Part shown: positions 26,607-38,290 of the stretch, in pieces
Position numbering within the stretch: the first letter of the stretch is position 1
Layout: each line of letters opens with the position of its first letter
NCBI RefSeq assembly: GCF_014892515.1
Contig: NZ_JADBGR010000107.1
Span: 1 to 64,000, forward strand
From: Myceligenerans pegani
GTDB taxonomy: Bacteria; Actinomycetota; Actinomycetes; Actinomycetales; Cellulomonadaceae
Direction of reading: 5' to 3'
DNA length: 64,000 bases
Position numbers and translations under genes: made by a program
Notes under the pieces: generated by a model
Database searches by the model: none
What the model saw: only the letters and a program-made list of their open reading frames with translations
Told to the model about the DNA's origin: nothing

Positions 26607-27517
26607 GCGGACTCCTCCGGGTCGGCGGCGCAGTCGGCGGCGGGGGTGTCGGGCCGCAGCTCGAGGGTGCAGCACTTGACGGAGCCGCCGCCCTTGAACA
26701 GCTCGGACAGGTCGACAGGGACGACGTCGAAGCCGGCGGCGGCGATGTCGTCGGCGAGGCGGCCGGCGCGGTCGGTGAGGAACACGTGCTTGCCGTCGGA
26801 GACGACGTTGAGGCCGAGCACGGCGGCGTCGTCGTCGGACGCGAGGATGGCGTCGGGGTAGAGCCGTTCCAGGGTGGCGCGGGAGGCGGGGGTGAACGCG
26901 CCGGGCAGGTAGGCGAGGAGCGGGGCGTTGCCGGTCTCGCCGGTGTCGAGCACGGCCAGGGCGGTGTCGAGGTGGTAGTAGCGCGGGTCGACGAGTTCGA
27001 GGGGGACGACGTCGATCCCCTGCTCGGCGAGCCCGAGGCGGCGGGCGGCCTCCTCGTGGGCGGCGCGGGTGGTGCGGAAGCCGTGGCCGGCCAGCAGCGT
27101 GTCGCCGACGAGCAGGAGGTCGCCTTCGCCCTCCTGCGTCTCGCCGGACTGGCCGGCGGACGTGATGCCGCGCGCGCGGGCGGCGGGGCCGGTGAACCAG
27201 GCGTCGTAGGCGGGGCCCTCCTTGGCCCGCTCGGGGTAGGTGAAGCGTGCGGCGAGCGCCTGCCCGCCGACGACGATGCCGCCGTTGGCGGCGTACACCA
27301 TGTCGGGCAGTCCGGGTTCGGGATCGATCACGTCCACGGTGTGGCCGCGGGTCTCGTAGGCCTGCTTGAGGGTCTCCCACTGGGCCAGTGCCCGTCCGGT
27401 GTCGACGGGGACGCTCGTGTCCATCCAGGGGTTGATGGCGTAGACGACGTCGAAGTGCTCCGGGGGGCACATGAGGAAGTGCCGGTTCACGGCACGGCGC
27501 GTGACTGTGTGCGTCAT
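26603..27517 (-). CDS. Dimethylargininase/arginine deiminase-like amidinotransferase-fold enzyme
   Basis: This 304-aa protein has the pentein fold. The catalytic Cys lies in GGGSVKCCTLELRP near the C-terminus, the His in YHLDTALAVL, and the N-terminal NPWMD region resembles DDAH and the citrullinase/arginine-handling branch. It should remove or hydrolyse a guanidino group, giving citrulline or ornithine for the next enzyme. ATG 27517 has no ribosome site but follows a TAGCGT box by 7 nt, so a leaderless mRNA is likely. Confidence 0.82.
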   Translation of the reverse strand: MTHTVTRRAVNRHFLMCPPEHFDVVYAINPWMDTSVPVDTGRALAQWETLKQAYETRGHTVDVIDPEPGLPDMVYAANGGIVVGGQALAARFTYPERAKEGPAYDAWFTGPAARARGITSAGQSGETQEGEGDLLLVGDTLLAGHGFRTTRAAHEEAARRLGLAEQGIDVVPLELVDPRYYHLDTALAVLDTGETGNAPLLAYLPGAFTPASRATLERLYPDAILASDDDAAVLGLNVVSDGKHVFLTDRAGRLADDIAAAGFDVVPVDLSELFKGGGSVKCCTLELRPDTPAADCAADPEESA

Positions 27518-27712
27518 GGCGGCGACGCTATCGACCGCGGTGTTGCGCGACGGCGGTGTTTCGTTGCGTCCTGACCGCGGATTTCCTTCGGGATCAACGC
27601 CCTGGCTGAACACATCGCGACCGGTGCCCGACCTGCGCGGACGTACGTTCCGGGCACAGCGGCGCACGCCCTGGGGCAGCGGGTCGCGGTGGGGTGCGGG
27701 CCGGCGGACGAG

Positions 27713-27760
27713 ACCCGCCGAGGCGGTACCCCTCGCCGCTGGGGTACCGCCTCGGCGGGT
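27713..27760 (-). terminator. Terminator after katG
   Basis: A perfect 20-bp inverted repeat (GGGGTACCGCCTCGGCGGGT on the right arm) with an 8-nt loop starts 11 nt after the katG stop. There is no T-run, as is common in actinobacterial terminators. Confidence 0.9.
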
Positions 27761-27770
27761 GCACGGCGGA

Positions 27771-30465
<2,695 letters not shown>

Positions 30466-30484
30466 GCCCCCATCCTCACCCCTT

Positions 30485-30505
30485 TTCTTGAACGAGTCAA
30501 AAGAA
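30485..30505. promoter_or_regulatory. AT-rich FurA operator/promoter
   Basis: TTCTTGA-N5-TCAAAAGAA, an imperfect palindrome and an AT-rich island in GC-rich DNA, lies 20-40 nt upstream of furA. On the minus strand it contains the -35 hexamer TTGACT. FurA-type repressors bind such sites just upstream of furA. Confidence 0.65.
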
Positions 30506-30605
30506 GGCCCCGACGACGGCGGCAGCCGGGTCGGTCATCAGGCGACCGACCACGCCCCCTGGGCTTCTACCGCCCGTGTCCGACAGTGCCGCTACGGTTG
30601 CGCCC

Positions 30606-31772
30606 ATGACAGGGAGCCCCGCCACGATCACCGACGACCCCGACGACACGGGCACCGTCGTCGGACAGGGCGCGCCCGAGCCCGGGTCGGCCGGGTCCAC
30701 GCGTCCGCCCCGGTGGCTGCCGCGCGCCCTGCTCATGGGAATCGTCGCGGTCTTCGTCGGGATCTTCGCCTGGCACGCGCTCGGGGCGCTCGAGAGCCTG
30801 TGGGTGGCGGTCCTCATCGCGTTCTTCCTGTCCCTCGCACTCGAGCCCGCGACCGTCTGGCTGGTGCGGCGCGGTTGGAGGCGTCCCGCCGCCGCGGCCG
30901 TCACCCTGCTCGGGTCGCTGACCGCGATCGGCGCGGTCATGGCGCTGTTCGGCAACCTGTTCGTGCAGCAGGTCGTGGCGCTCGGCAGGACCCTGCCCGA
31001 GTACTACGAAACACTGCGCACGTTCGTCCTCGGGTTCGTCGACCTGCCGCTGCCCGAGCGCGACGACCTCGTCGGGCAGGGCCTCGACCAGTTCGGCAGC
31101 GACCTCGCCGCGAGCGCGCTCGTCGTCGGCAGCGCCCTGCTGAGCGGGTTGTTCTGGAGCATCACCATCCTGCTGGTGGCGTACTACCTGCTCGCGGCCG
31201 GCCCTCGGTTCCGGCGGGCGGTGTGCCGCTGGGTGCCCACCGGCCACCAGGACGAGGTGCTGCACCTGTGGGGCGTGGTGCAGCGCAAGGTGTCCGACTA
31301 CCTCGGCACGCGGCTCGTGCTCGCCGTCATCTCCACGATCGTGACCTGCGTGTTCCTGCTGATCCTGCGCACGCCGTACGCGTTCCCGCTGGCGGTGTTC
31401 GTGGGCGTCGTCTCGCAGTTCGTGCCGACCATCGGCGCCTACCTGGGCGGCGCGCTGCCCGTCATGGTGGCGCTCACCGGGCAGGGGGCGTGGCAGGCCG
31501 GGGCGGTGCTGGTGTTCGTGGTGGCCTACCAGCAGGTGGAGAACCTGTGGCTGGCGCCCATGCTGTCGGAGCGGGCACTGGAGATGAACGCCGCGGTCAG
31601 CCTGCTCGTGGTGCTGGCGTTCGGCGCGGTGTTCGGCGCGCTCGGCGCCTTCCTGGCGCTGCCGATCGCCGCGACGATCCAGGCGATGGCGACGACGTAC
31701 CTGCAGCGGCACGAGCTGATCGAGTCACACATGTTCAGCGACCCGGAGGACAGGTGGGTGGCGGCGGGCTGA
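30606..31772 (+). CDS. AI-2E family (UPF0118) membrane transporter
   Basis: This 388-aa protein has seven to eight membrane helices of the AI-2E/UPF0118 family; family members export autoinducer-2 or act as Na+/H+ antiporters, so the substrate is open. The C-terminal half carries the family pattern (FVPTIGAYLGGALPV and NLWLAPMLSERALEMN). The ATG at 30606 follows TACGGT by 7 nt, favouring a leaderless start there over a GTG at 30576. It is divergent from furA. Confidence 0.85.
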   Translation: MTGSPATITDDPDDTGTVVGQGAPEPGSAGSTRPPRWLPRALLMGIVAVFVGIFAWHALGALESLWVAVLIAFFLSLALEPATVWLVRRGWRRPAAAAVTLLGSLTAIGAVMALFGNLFVQQVVALGRTLPEYYETLRTFVLGFVDLPLPERDDLVGQGLDQFGSDLAASALVVGSALLSGLFWSITILLVAYYLLAAGPRFRRAVCRWVPTGHQDEVLHLWGVVQRKVSDYLGTRLVLAVISTIVTCVFLLILRTPYAFPLAVFVGVVSQFVPTIGAYLGGALPVMVALTGQGAWQAGAVLVFVVAYQQVENLWLAPMLSERALEMNAAVSLLVVLAFGAVFGALGAFLALPIAATIQAMATTYLQRHELIESHMFSDPEDRWVAAG

Positions 31773-31789
31773 GGCGGGCTGGAGGCCGG

Positions 31790-33967
31790 TCAGTCCCCGG
31801 TGCCGAGCTCCGGCGGCAGCGTGCCGTCGTGGCGGACCACCAGGGAAGTCACCGCGCGGGTGAGGCAGACGTAGAGGCGACGCAGGCCGGTGGTACGGTC
31901 CGGCTCGCCCGCCACGATGCCGGCCGGGTCGGCGACGACGACGTGGTCGAACTCGAGCCCCTTGGCCAGGGACGCCGGGACGAGATCGACGTGCGCGTCG
32001 AACTCGGTGCGGTCGTCCGCCGCACCGCCGGGCCCCGCTGGCGGCACGTCGTCGTCCGCGGGCTCCTCGCCGACGACGGCGAATGCCAGCCCCGCCCCGG
32101 TCAGGTCGCCGCGGGCGGCGGCGAGACCGCCGTCGGGCACGATCACGCCGACCGAGCCCTCCGCACCGGCGAGCCCGGCGACGATCGGACCGAGTTCCTC
32201 CGTCGTCAGCGTGAGTCGGCCGCGGGAGCGGCGCACGGCGACCGGCGGGGCGAGGTCCGGCGCGACGTGGGGCAGGAGGCGCGCCGCGAAGTCGATGACG
32301 TCGCCGGGCACCCGGAACCCGGCGGTGAGCTCCTCGACGTGCCCGTCCGGCCTGCCGAGGTGCTCCAGCGCCTCGGTCCAGGACGTGCTCGCCCAGGGCG
32401 TGGTGGCCTGCGCGAGGTCGCCCAGCACCGTGAGCGAGCCGGTGCGGGCGCGCCGGCCCAGCGCGCGCAGCATCATCGCGGACAGGTCCTGGGCCTCGTC
32501 GGCGACGATGTGCGCCAGCGGGGTGGTGCGGTCGAGCAGGTCGGCGATCTCGTCGAGCAGGACGAGGTCCGCGAGCGTCCAGCGGGCGGCGCCCGGCGTG
32601 CGGGGTGGGCGATCCCACAGCAGGGCCTCGCGCTCGGCGGCAGTCAGGTCGTCGCCGGCCGCCGCGGCGAGGAAGTCCGCGTCGGACAGCAGGCGGTGCA
32701 GCAGCTTGGCGGGCGTCACCACCGGCCACAGCTCCGCCACGTAATTCCGCACCGCGGGCGTGCGGGCGATCCGGTCCCACGCCGTCTCGTCCAGCGCGTC
32801 GCCGGAGGCCTCGATCTGCAGCAGGATGCGGTGCGCGAGCGTGTGCCGGAGCTGCTCGCGGCCGGCGTCGTACCGCGGGTCGCGCCCGACCACCTGCACC
32901 ATCGCCTCCCGCGCCGCGTGCGCGGCCACCCGCCAGCGGCGCGAGCCGCGCGGCAGGACCAGCGGCTCGGACGGCTCCACGAGGTGCGACCACAGGGCCC
33001 GGCGCAGCACGCCCGCCATCCGCGCGTCGCCCTTCAGCGTCGCGACCGCGGCGGGCTCGTCGCCGCGCAGCCGACCGTGACCGGCGACGAGCTCGGGGAC
33101 GGTCGTCTGGGTCGCGTCGATCTCGCCGAGCGCGGGCAGGACGTCGCGGATGTACCGCAGGAAGGACCGGTTCGGCCCGACGACGAGCATCCCCCGCCGC
33201 GTGACCTGCTCCCGGTGCGCGTACAGCAGATAGGCCGCGCGGTGCAGCCCGACCGCCGTCTTCCCCGTCCCGGGCGCCCCCTGCACGACGACGGTCCGGT
33301 CCAGCCCGGCACGCACGATGACGTCCTGCTCGGGCTGGATCGTGGCCACGATGTCGCGCATCGGGCCGGTGCGGGGGCGCTCGATCTCGGCCTCGAGGAT
33401 GGTGCTGTGGGCGGGGGCGTCGGCGTCGGGGCTCGTGATGCCGGGCGGGGCGGACTCGCCGGGCGGCGTCGCGGTCGGCATGGTGATCGCCTCGTCCTCG
33501 TAGCCGGTCAGGACGCCGCGAGCGAAGCCGTAGCGACGGCGCGCCGCGAGTCCCATGGGCTCGGCCCGGCTCGCCCGGTAGAACGGCACGCTGACGGGCG
33601 CGCGCCAGTCCACGACCATCGGGTCCCCCGCCGGGTCGGACACATGACGGCGCCCGACGTGGAACGTCTCGCCCCCGGAGGCGGCCGTGTGGTCGATGCG
33701 GCCGAAGAACAGCGGCACCTCGGGGTCGTCGGCGAGCTGGGCGAGCCGGCGGGCCAGCGTCGCCTCCAGCACCTCGGCCCCGAACCGGTCGCCGGCCATC
33801 CCCGGGCCGAGGCGGGCGGTGCGCTCGCGCATGAGGGCGAGATTCACCCGGGCGTCCGCGAGGAACGCGCGCTCCCGCTCCAGTTCCGCGCGCCCCGGCT
33901 CGCGCGGATCCGGCCCGCGGCCTGCGCCGTGCGTATGCTCCACCTTCTCCGAGACGGCGCCGGACAC
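31790..33967 (-). CDS. HelD-like RNA polymerase-associated helicase
   Basis: This 725-aa superfamily 1 ATPase is of the HelD/HelR type. An N-terminal coiled region is followed by Walker A GAPGTGKT (230-237, with the typical extension AVGLHRAAYLLY), Walker B IVADEAQDLS and late helicase motifs (SLAKGLEFDHVVV, LYVCLTRAV). HelD proteins release stalled RNA polymerase; the HelR branch protects against rifamycins. GTG 33967 has GGAGG 6 nt upstream. No rifamycin-associated element was seen upstream, so a rifamycin link is not supported. Confidence 0.88.
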   Translation of the reverse strand: MSGAVSEKVEHTHGAGRGPDPREPGRAELERERAFLADARVNLALMRERTARLGPGMAGDRFGAEVLEATLARRLAQLADDPEVPLFFGRIDHTAASGGETFHVGRRHVSDPAGDPMVVDWRAPVSVPFYRASRAEPMGLAARRRYGFARGVLTGYEDEAITMPTATPPGESAPPGITSPDADAPAHSTILEAEIERPRTGPMRDIVATIQPEQDVIVRAGLDRTVVVQGAPGTGKTAVGLHRAAYLLYAHREQVTRRGMLVVGPNRSFLRYIRDVLPALGEIDATQTTVPELVAGHGRLRGDEPAAVATLKGDARMAGVLRRALWSHLVEPSEPLVLPRGSRRWRVAAHAAREAMVQVVGRDPRYDAGREQLRHTLAHRILLQIEASGDALDETAWDRIARTPAVRNYVAELWPVVTPAKLLHRLLSDADFLAAAAGDDLTAAEREALLWDRPPRTPGAARWTLADLVLLDEIADLLDRTTPLAHIVADEAQDLSAMMLRALGRRARTGSLTVLGDLAQATTPWASTSWTEALEHLGRPDGHVEELTAGFRVPGDVIDFAARLLPHVAPDLAPPVAVRRSRGRLTLTTEELGPIVAGLAGAEGSVGVIVPDGGLAAARGDLTGAGLAFAVVGEEPADDDVPPAGPGGAADDRTEFDAHVDLVPASLAKGLEFDHVVVADPAGIVAGEPDRTTGLRRLYVCLTRAVTSLVVRHDGTLPPELGTGD

Positions 33968-34097
33968 GGGAGACCTCCACAAGGACGACGAGGGGGAAAC
34001 CGCCCGAGCCTAACGGCACGACCGTCCCGCCGCCCAGCGAATAACCCCATTCCCCCTCCCGCGCGCCCGGCCGATCCGGCGCGGCCTTGGCCCACGA

Positions 34098-34961
34098 TCA
34101 GTGGACGAGCTCCTTCTCCCGGTCCGAGTCCGACGACGCGGCGGCCGCCGGCGGCGCCGCCGCGGCCCCGGCCCGCCTGCCGTGTGCCAGGTACAACGTG
34201 AGGCCCACGAACGTGAAGCCGCCCACGAGGTTGCCCACGACCGTCGGGATCTCGTTCCACAGCAGGTAGTCGGCCACGGTGAAGTCGCCGCCGAGCAGGA
34301 GCCCGGACGGGAACAGGAACATGTTCACGATCGAGTGCTCGAAGCCCATGTAGAAGAACAGCATGATGGGCATCCACATCGTGATGGCCTTGCCCATGAC
34401 GCTCTTGCTGATCATCGCGGCGGCCACGCCGGTGGAGACCATCCAGTTGCACAGCACGCCCCGCACGAACAGGGTGAGCATCCCGGCGGCGCCGTGGTCG
34501 GCGTAGCCGACGGTGCGCCCCTCGCCGATGGTGCCGATCGCCTGCCCGACGGCGTCCGGCTCGGTCGAGAAGCCGTACGTGAAGTAGATCGCCATCAGCA
34601 CGGCGACCAGGAACGCCCCGGCGAAGTTCCCGACGAACACCAGGCCCCAGTTGCGCAGCATCGCCGGCCAGGTCACCCCGGGCTCCCGGTTCAGCCACGC
34701 GAGCGGGACCAGCGTGAACACGCCGGTGAGCAGGTCGAAGCCCATCAGGTAGAGCAGGATGAACCCGATCGGGAACAGGATCGCACCCGCGAGCGGGTTC
34801 TCGGTGCGGACGGAGACGGTGACGGCGAACGCGGCCGCGAGCGCCAGGATCGCGCCGCCCATGAAGGCGCGCACGAGGGTCTCGCGGGTGGTCAGGAAGA
34901 CCTTGGAACGGCCGGCGTCGATCATGGCGGTGACGAGGTCGGCTGGTTTGACGTAGGGCAC
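34098..34961 (-). CDS. Formate/nitrite transporter family channel
   Basis: This 287-aa pentameric channel subunit of the FocA/NirC family has six membrane helices. KPADLVTAMIDAGRSK and the half-helix NWMVSTGVAAAMISKS are family marks. GTG 34961 has GGGAGG 4 nt upstream. It stands alone, with no formate lyase or nitrite reductase gene beside it, so formate, nitrite or hydrosulfide are all possible. The C-terminus is a charged Ala-rich tail. Confidence 0.88.
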   Translation of the reverse strand: MPYVKPADLVTAMIDAGRSKVFLTTRETLVRAFMGGAILALAAAFAVTVSVRTENPLAGAILFPIGFILLYLMGFDLLTGVFTLVPLAWLNREPGVTWPAMLRNWGLVFVGNFAGAFLVAVLMAIYFTYGFSTEPDAVGQAIGTIGEGRTVGYADHGAAGMLTLFVRGVLCNWMVSTGVAAAMISKSVMGKAITMWMPIMLFFYMGFEHSIVNMFLFPSGLLLGGDFTVADYLLWNEIPTVVGNLVGGFTFVGLTLYLAHGRRAGAAAAPPAAAASSDSDREKELVH

Positions 34962-35086
34962 GGTGCCTCCCGGGAGGGTCGGGCCCGCTGGAGCGGGCCG
35001 GGATTCGGGCCTGCCCCGTAGGGTCCCGCCGGGCGGTTTCCCCCGGCATCCGACGACGTAACCTCTGCGACACGGAGATCTCACAC

Positions 35087-35118
35087 CCCGGCCGGGCCGG
35101 AGGTGAGAAGCGGCCGGG
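35087..35118 (-). terminator. Weak hairpin after the sigma factor gene
   Basis: CCCGGCCG and CGGCCGGG form 8-bp arms around a 16-nt loop immediately after the sigma factor stop. A terminator is possible but weak. Confidence 0.35.
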
Positions 35119-36378
35119 TCACGCGGTCGCGGCGCGGCGGGCCTCCAGGAACGTGCGGGTCGGCGGGTCCGTCGTGAGGGCGACGGCCTTGTCGTAAGCC
35201 GCCGCGGCGGCGGGGTCGCCCGCCGCCGCGAGCAGGTGGGCGCGCACGGCCCACCAGGGCTGGAACCGGTCCGCGGCCCGGTCCCCCGCCGCAATCGCGA
35301 CCAGCTCGGCAAGGCCGGCCGCGGGGCCGTCGACGCGGCCCCGCACGGCCGCGCGCGCGACGCGGCTGCCGAGGGTCGGCGCCACCGCGACCAGGGCGCG
35401 GTGCAGGGTGTACAGGGCAGGCCAGTCGGTGACGCCGGTGCGGGCGCGGGCGCAGTGGGCGGACTGGATCGCGGCCTCGAGCCGGAACCTGCCGGGCGGC
35501 TCGTCGGTGGCGAGCGCGCGGCGCAGCAGTGCCTCCCCGCGGGCGATCAGCGCCCGGTCCCACAGCGCCGGGTCCTGGTCCTCGAGGGGAACCAGCACGC
35601 CGTCGTGCACCCTGGCCGCGGACCGCGCGACCGAGAAGCACAGCAGGGCGGCCAGCCCGAGCGGTTCGGGCTCGGGCAGGAGGTCCGCGAGGAGCAGGGC
35701 GAGCACGAGGGCCTCGCCGGTGAGCGAGTCGCGCACCTCGGGTGCGGCGCCGCGCCAGTCGATCGCGTACGCGCCGTAGACGGCCTCCAGCACGGGCGGG
35801 AGGCGGTCGGGGGTCTCCTCGCGGTCGGGGACGCGGAACGGGATGCGCGCGTCGCGGATGCGTCGCTTGGCCCGTACGAGGCGCTGCGCCATGGTGGGGG
35901 CGGGCACGGCGAACGCCCGCGCGATGTCGCGGGCCTCGACTCCGAGCACGGTCTGGAGCATGAGCGGGGTGCGGATCCCGGCCTCCACGGCCGGGTGCGC
36001 GCAGACGAACATCAGCTCGAGGCGCCGGTCGCCGATCTCTCCCGGGTCGGGTTCCTCGGGGCCGACGGCCGGCTCGGCGGCGGAGGGTGTGTCGTCGCCG
36101 GCACCGCCGTCGGGCAGCGGTGCGTCCTTGAAGGACGCCGCCTTGTACAGGTCGCGCAGCCGGTTGCGGGCCACGGTCAGGAGCCAGGCGTCCGGGTTGC
36201 GCGGGACGCCGTCGTCGGCCCACGTGGCGAGGGCACGCTCGAACGCGTCGGCGAGGGCGTCCTCGGCGCGGGAGATGTCGCCGTCGCGCGCCGCGAGCAG
36301 CGCGAGCAGGCGGCCGTACGAGGCGCGGGCCGCCGTGTCGGCAGCGGCCCGCGCCTCGTCGGCGGAGGGGGACGTCAC
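35119..36378 (-). CDS. ECF42-type RNA polymerase sigma factor
   Basis: This 419-aa ECF sigma factor has regions 2 and 4 in its first 190 residues (WLLTVARNRLRDL and VPAPTMAQRLVRAKRRIRDA) and a long C-terminal TPR-like extension that replaces a separate anti-sigma factor. This architecture and the preceding DGPF gene define the ECF42 group. The GTG at 36378 overlaps the TGA of that gene (GTGA). The signal is unknown. Confidence 0.9.
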   Translation of the reverse strand: MTSPSADEARAAADTAARASYGRLLALLAARDGDISRAEDALADAFERALATWADDGVPRNPDAWLLTVARNRLRDLYKAASFKDAPLPDGGAGDDTPSAAEPAVGPEEPDPGEIGDRRLELMFVCAHPAVEAGIRTPLMLQTVLGVEARDIARAFAVPAPTMAQRLVRAKRRIRDARIPFRVPDREETPDRLPPVLEAVYGAYAIDWRGAAPEVRDSLTGEALVLALLLADLLPEPEPLGLAALLCFSVARSAARVHDGVLVPLEDQDPALWDRALIARGEALLRRALATDEPPGRFRLEAAIQSAHCARARTGVTDWPALYTLHRALVAVAPTLGSRVARAAVRGRVDGPAAGLAELVAIAAGDRAADRFQPWWAVRAHLLAAAGDPAAAAAYDKAVALTTDPPTRTFLEARRAATA

Positions 36379-36761
36379 CCCTGGCCTCCCGCGGTGGTCC
36401 AGGCTCCGTCCGCGAAGTGCGTCGCCGAGGGCCGCACCTCCACGGTGCCCCACTGGACCGAGGGCGCCTTGGCCGCCCAGGCGATCGCCGCGTCCAGGTC
36501 CGGCACGTCGATCACGAACGTGCCGCCGAGCTGCTCCTTCGTGTCGGCGAAGGGGCCGTCCTGGACGCGCAGCTCGCCGTCGCGCACCGTCACGGTGGTG
36601 GTGGCCGACGACGGCTGCAGCACCTCGGCGGACAGCAGCACGCCCGCGCCGTCGAGCGCCTTGGCGTACGCGTCGAAGGCCGCCTGGCCCTCGCTCCAGC
36701 CCTCGGCGCCGATGTCCTCGGGCGTCATCTCCGCGTAGTGCAACAGGATGGTGTAGCGCAT
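36375..36761 (-). CDS. YCII/DGPF-domain protein paired with the ECF42 sigma factor
   Basis: This 128-aa protein of the YCII superfamily begins MRYTILLHYAEM and carries the DGPFADTKEQLGG motif that names the DGPF group. ECF42 sigma factors usually have such a gene next to them and often transcribe it. The ATG at 36761 (with GGAAGGAA 8 nt upstream) was preferred over one 13 codons earlier. No enzymatic role is established. Confidence 0.9.
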   Translation of the reverse strand: MRYTILLHYAEMTPEDIGAEGWSEGQAAFDAYAKALDGAGVLLSAEVLQPSSATTTVTVRDGELRVQDGPFADTKEQLGGTFVIDVPDLDAAIAWAAKAPSVQWGTVEVRPSATHFADGAWTTAGGQG

Positions 36762-36834
36762 GATGTCGTTCCTTCCGATGTCGTGCGACTGCGTGGACAC
36801 CGTGGTGACGATCGAGCGACACCCCGATCGACAG

Positions 36835-37182
36835 CTACGACGAGGAAGCCGCCGCGAGGCGGTCCGCGTAGGCCTCGCCCCAGGTGTTCAGGCTCTCGAC
36901 CAGGCCGGCGAGGGACTCGCCCAGCGGGGTGAGGGAGTACTCCACCCGCGGCGGCACCTCCGGGTACACCTCGCGGTGCACGACGCCGTCGGCCTCCAGG
37001 TCGCGCAGCTGGCGGGTCAGGACGCGGGGCGTCACCGGGCCGACCGCGCGGTTCAGGGCGTTGAACCGCAGCGGGCCGCCGAGCAGGTGCTTGACCACGG
37101 TCATCTTCCACGACCCGCCGACGACGGCGATCGCCACCTCCACCGGGCACGCCTCCGCGGCGCGGCGGACAGGTTCCCGCAT
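36835..37182 (-). CDS. HxlR-family redox-type regulator
   Basis: This 115-aa winged-helix regulator has the HxlR pattern CPVEVAIAVVGGSWKMTV and VTPRVLTRQLRDLEADG. Cys12 is its only cysteine and is placed like the sensing Cys of YodB/QorR-type regulators. It is divergent from a quinone-reductase gene, which it probably controls. The ATG at 37182 follows an AGGAGGGGAG stretch. Confidence 0.88.
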   Translation of the reverse strand: MREPVRRAAEACPVEVAIAVVGGSWKMTVVKHLLGGPLRFNALNRAVGPVTPRVLTRQLRDLEADGVVHREVYPEVPPRVEYSLTPLGESLAGLVESLNTWGEAYADRLAAASSS

Positions 37183-37226
37183 GGCCCGCTCCCCTCCTTG
37201 ACCCTCTGACCTCCACGCTATCCATT

Positions 37227-37243
37227 CCGTCACTACTGGACGG
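37227..37243. promoter_or_regulatory. Candidate HxlR operator
   Basis: CCGTC and GACGG flank ACTACTG in the divergent promoter region, an AT-richer pocket between the regulator and the quinone reductase gene. Confidence 0.4.
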
Positions 37244-37323
37244 CAATGTGCGTACTTGCCACCACCGTAGCGCGGCGCGACGCTGGACGCACCCGACCGG
37301 CCACCACGTGAAGGAGACTCGCC

Positions 37324-38109
37324 GTGCGCATCCTCTGGGTCCTCGCCCATCCCGACCCCGCCTCGCTCAACGGGCAGCTGCGGGACGCCGTCGTGCCGCG
37401 GCTGCGTGAGCTCGGGCACGACGTCGTCGAGTCGGACCTGTACCGGATGGGGTTCGATCCCGTGCTGAGCGCCGCGGACCTGCTCGGCGATCCGCCCGAG
37501 CCGGGCACGCCGGTCTCGGACTGGCAGCGCACCGGTCACGAGGAGGGACGCCTGGCGCCCGACATCCGCGCCGAGCAGGCCAAGATCCGGGCCGCCGAGC
37601 TCATCGTGCTGCAGTTCCCGCTGTGGTGGTACGGCTTCCCGGCGATCCTCAAGGGCTGGATCGACCGCACGCTGGTCAACGGCTTCGCCTTCGGCGTCGT
37701 GGACCCCGCCAGCGGGCACGTGCGCAAGTACGGCGACGGCGGCCTGGCCGGCCGGCGCGGGCTCGCGGTCGTCAGCGCGGGCGACCGGACCGGGGCGCTG
37801 GGTCCCCGCGGCATCAGCGGCCACATCGACGACGTGCTCTGGCCACTGCTGCACGGCACGTTCCACTACACCGGCACCGCGCCGCTGCCCGCCCACCTCC
37901 TCAGCAGCGTGCACCACTGGCCCGGCGGGCAGTTCGAGCGAGAGGTGGAGCGGCTGGTGGAGCGCGTCCACGGGGCGGACACCGAGGGGCCGATCCCCTA
38001 CCGCACCCTCGCGGGCGGCGACTACGGCCCGGACTACGCGCTCCGCCCCGACATCGCCCCGGGCGTGACGGGCAACGCGGCCCACCTGCTCGACCCGTCG
38101 CGCGTATAG
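37324..38109 (+). CDS. NAD(P)H dehydrogenase (quinone), flavodoxin-2 fold
   Basis: This 261-aa FMN/FAD oxidoreductase resembles NQO1/MdaB enzymes that reduce quinones by two electrons. WVLAHPDPASLN binds the flavin phosphate, and LQFPLWWYGFPAILKGWIDR is the family signature. GTG 37324 has AAGGAG 7 nt upstream. The divergent HxlR regulator suggests induction by quinones or electrophiles. Confidence 0.9.
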   Translation: MRILWVLAHPDPASLNGQLRDAVVPRLRELGHDVVESDLYRMGFDPVLSAADLLGDPPEPGTPVSDWQRTGHEEGRLAPDIRAEQAKIRAAELIVLQFPLWWYGFPAILKGWIDRTLVNGFAFGVVDPASGHVRKYGDGGLAGRRGLAVVSAGDRTGALGPRGISGHIDDVLWPLLHGTFHYTGTAPLPAHLLSSVHHWPGGQFEREVERLVERVHGADTEGPIPYRTLAGGDYGPDYALRPDIAPGVTGNAAHLLDPSRV

Positions 38110-38123
38110 GCCCGACGCCGCAT

Positions 38124-38185
38124 GGTCGGTCCGATGTCGCATGGTCGGCCGCTCGGGGGACCGACCTCACGACATCGGGCCGACC
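38124..38185 (+). terminator. Long imperfect hairpin after the quinone reductase gene
   Basis: A 16-nt arm (38124-38139) pairs with 38170-38185 with one G-U. The 30-nt loop contains its own GGTCGG/CCGACC stem. It starts 15 nt after the stop and is a likely terminator. The segment CGCATGGTCGG (near 38121 and 38139) is partly repeated, which gives it a REP-like look. Confidence 0.65.
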
Positions 38186-38290
38186 CTGCGACAAGCCGCC
38201 GACCACGTCGGCGGCAACCCTTGCGCAGCGACGGAACGGATCGCGAGTACCCCTTGCGCCATCCTGGCTAATGCGCGTAGCTTTACAGCT

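Noticed and set aside
31773-31789. Terminator between the AI-2E transporter and HelD genes
   Set aside because: The 17-nt gap is too short for a stem and no inverted repeat is visible.
33968-34097. A rifamycin-associated element before the HelD-like gene
   Set aside because: The expected inverted repeat was not seen.
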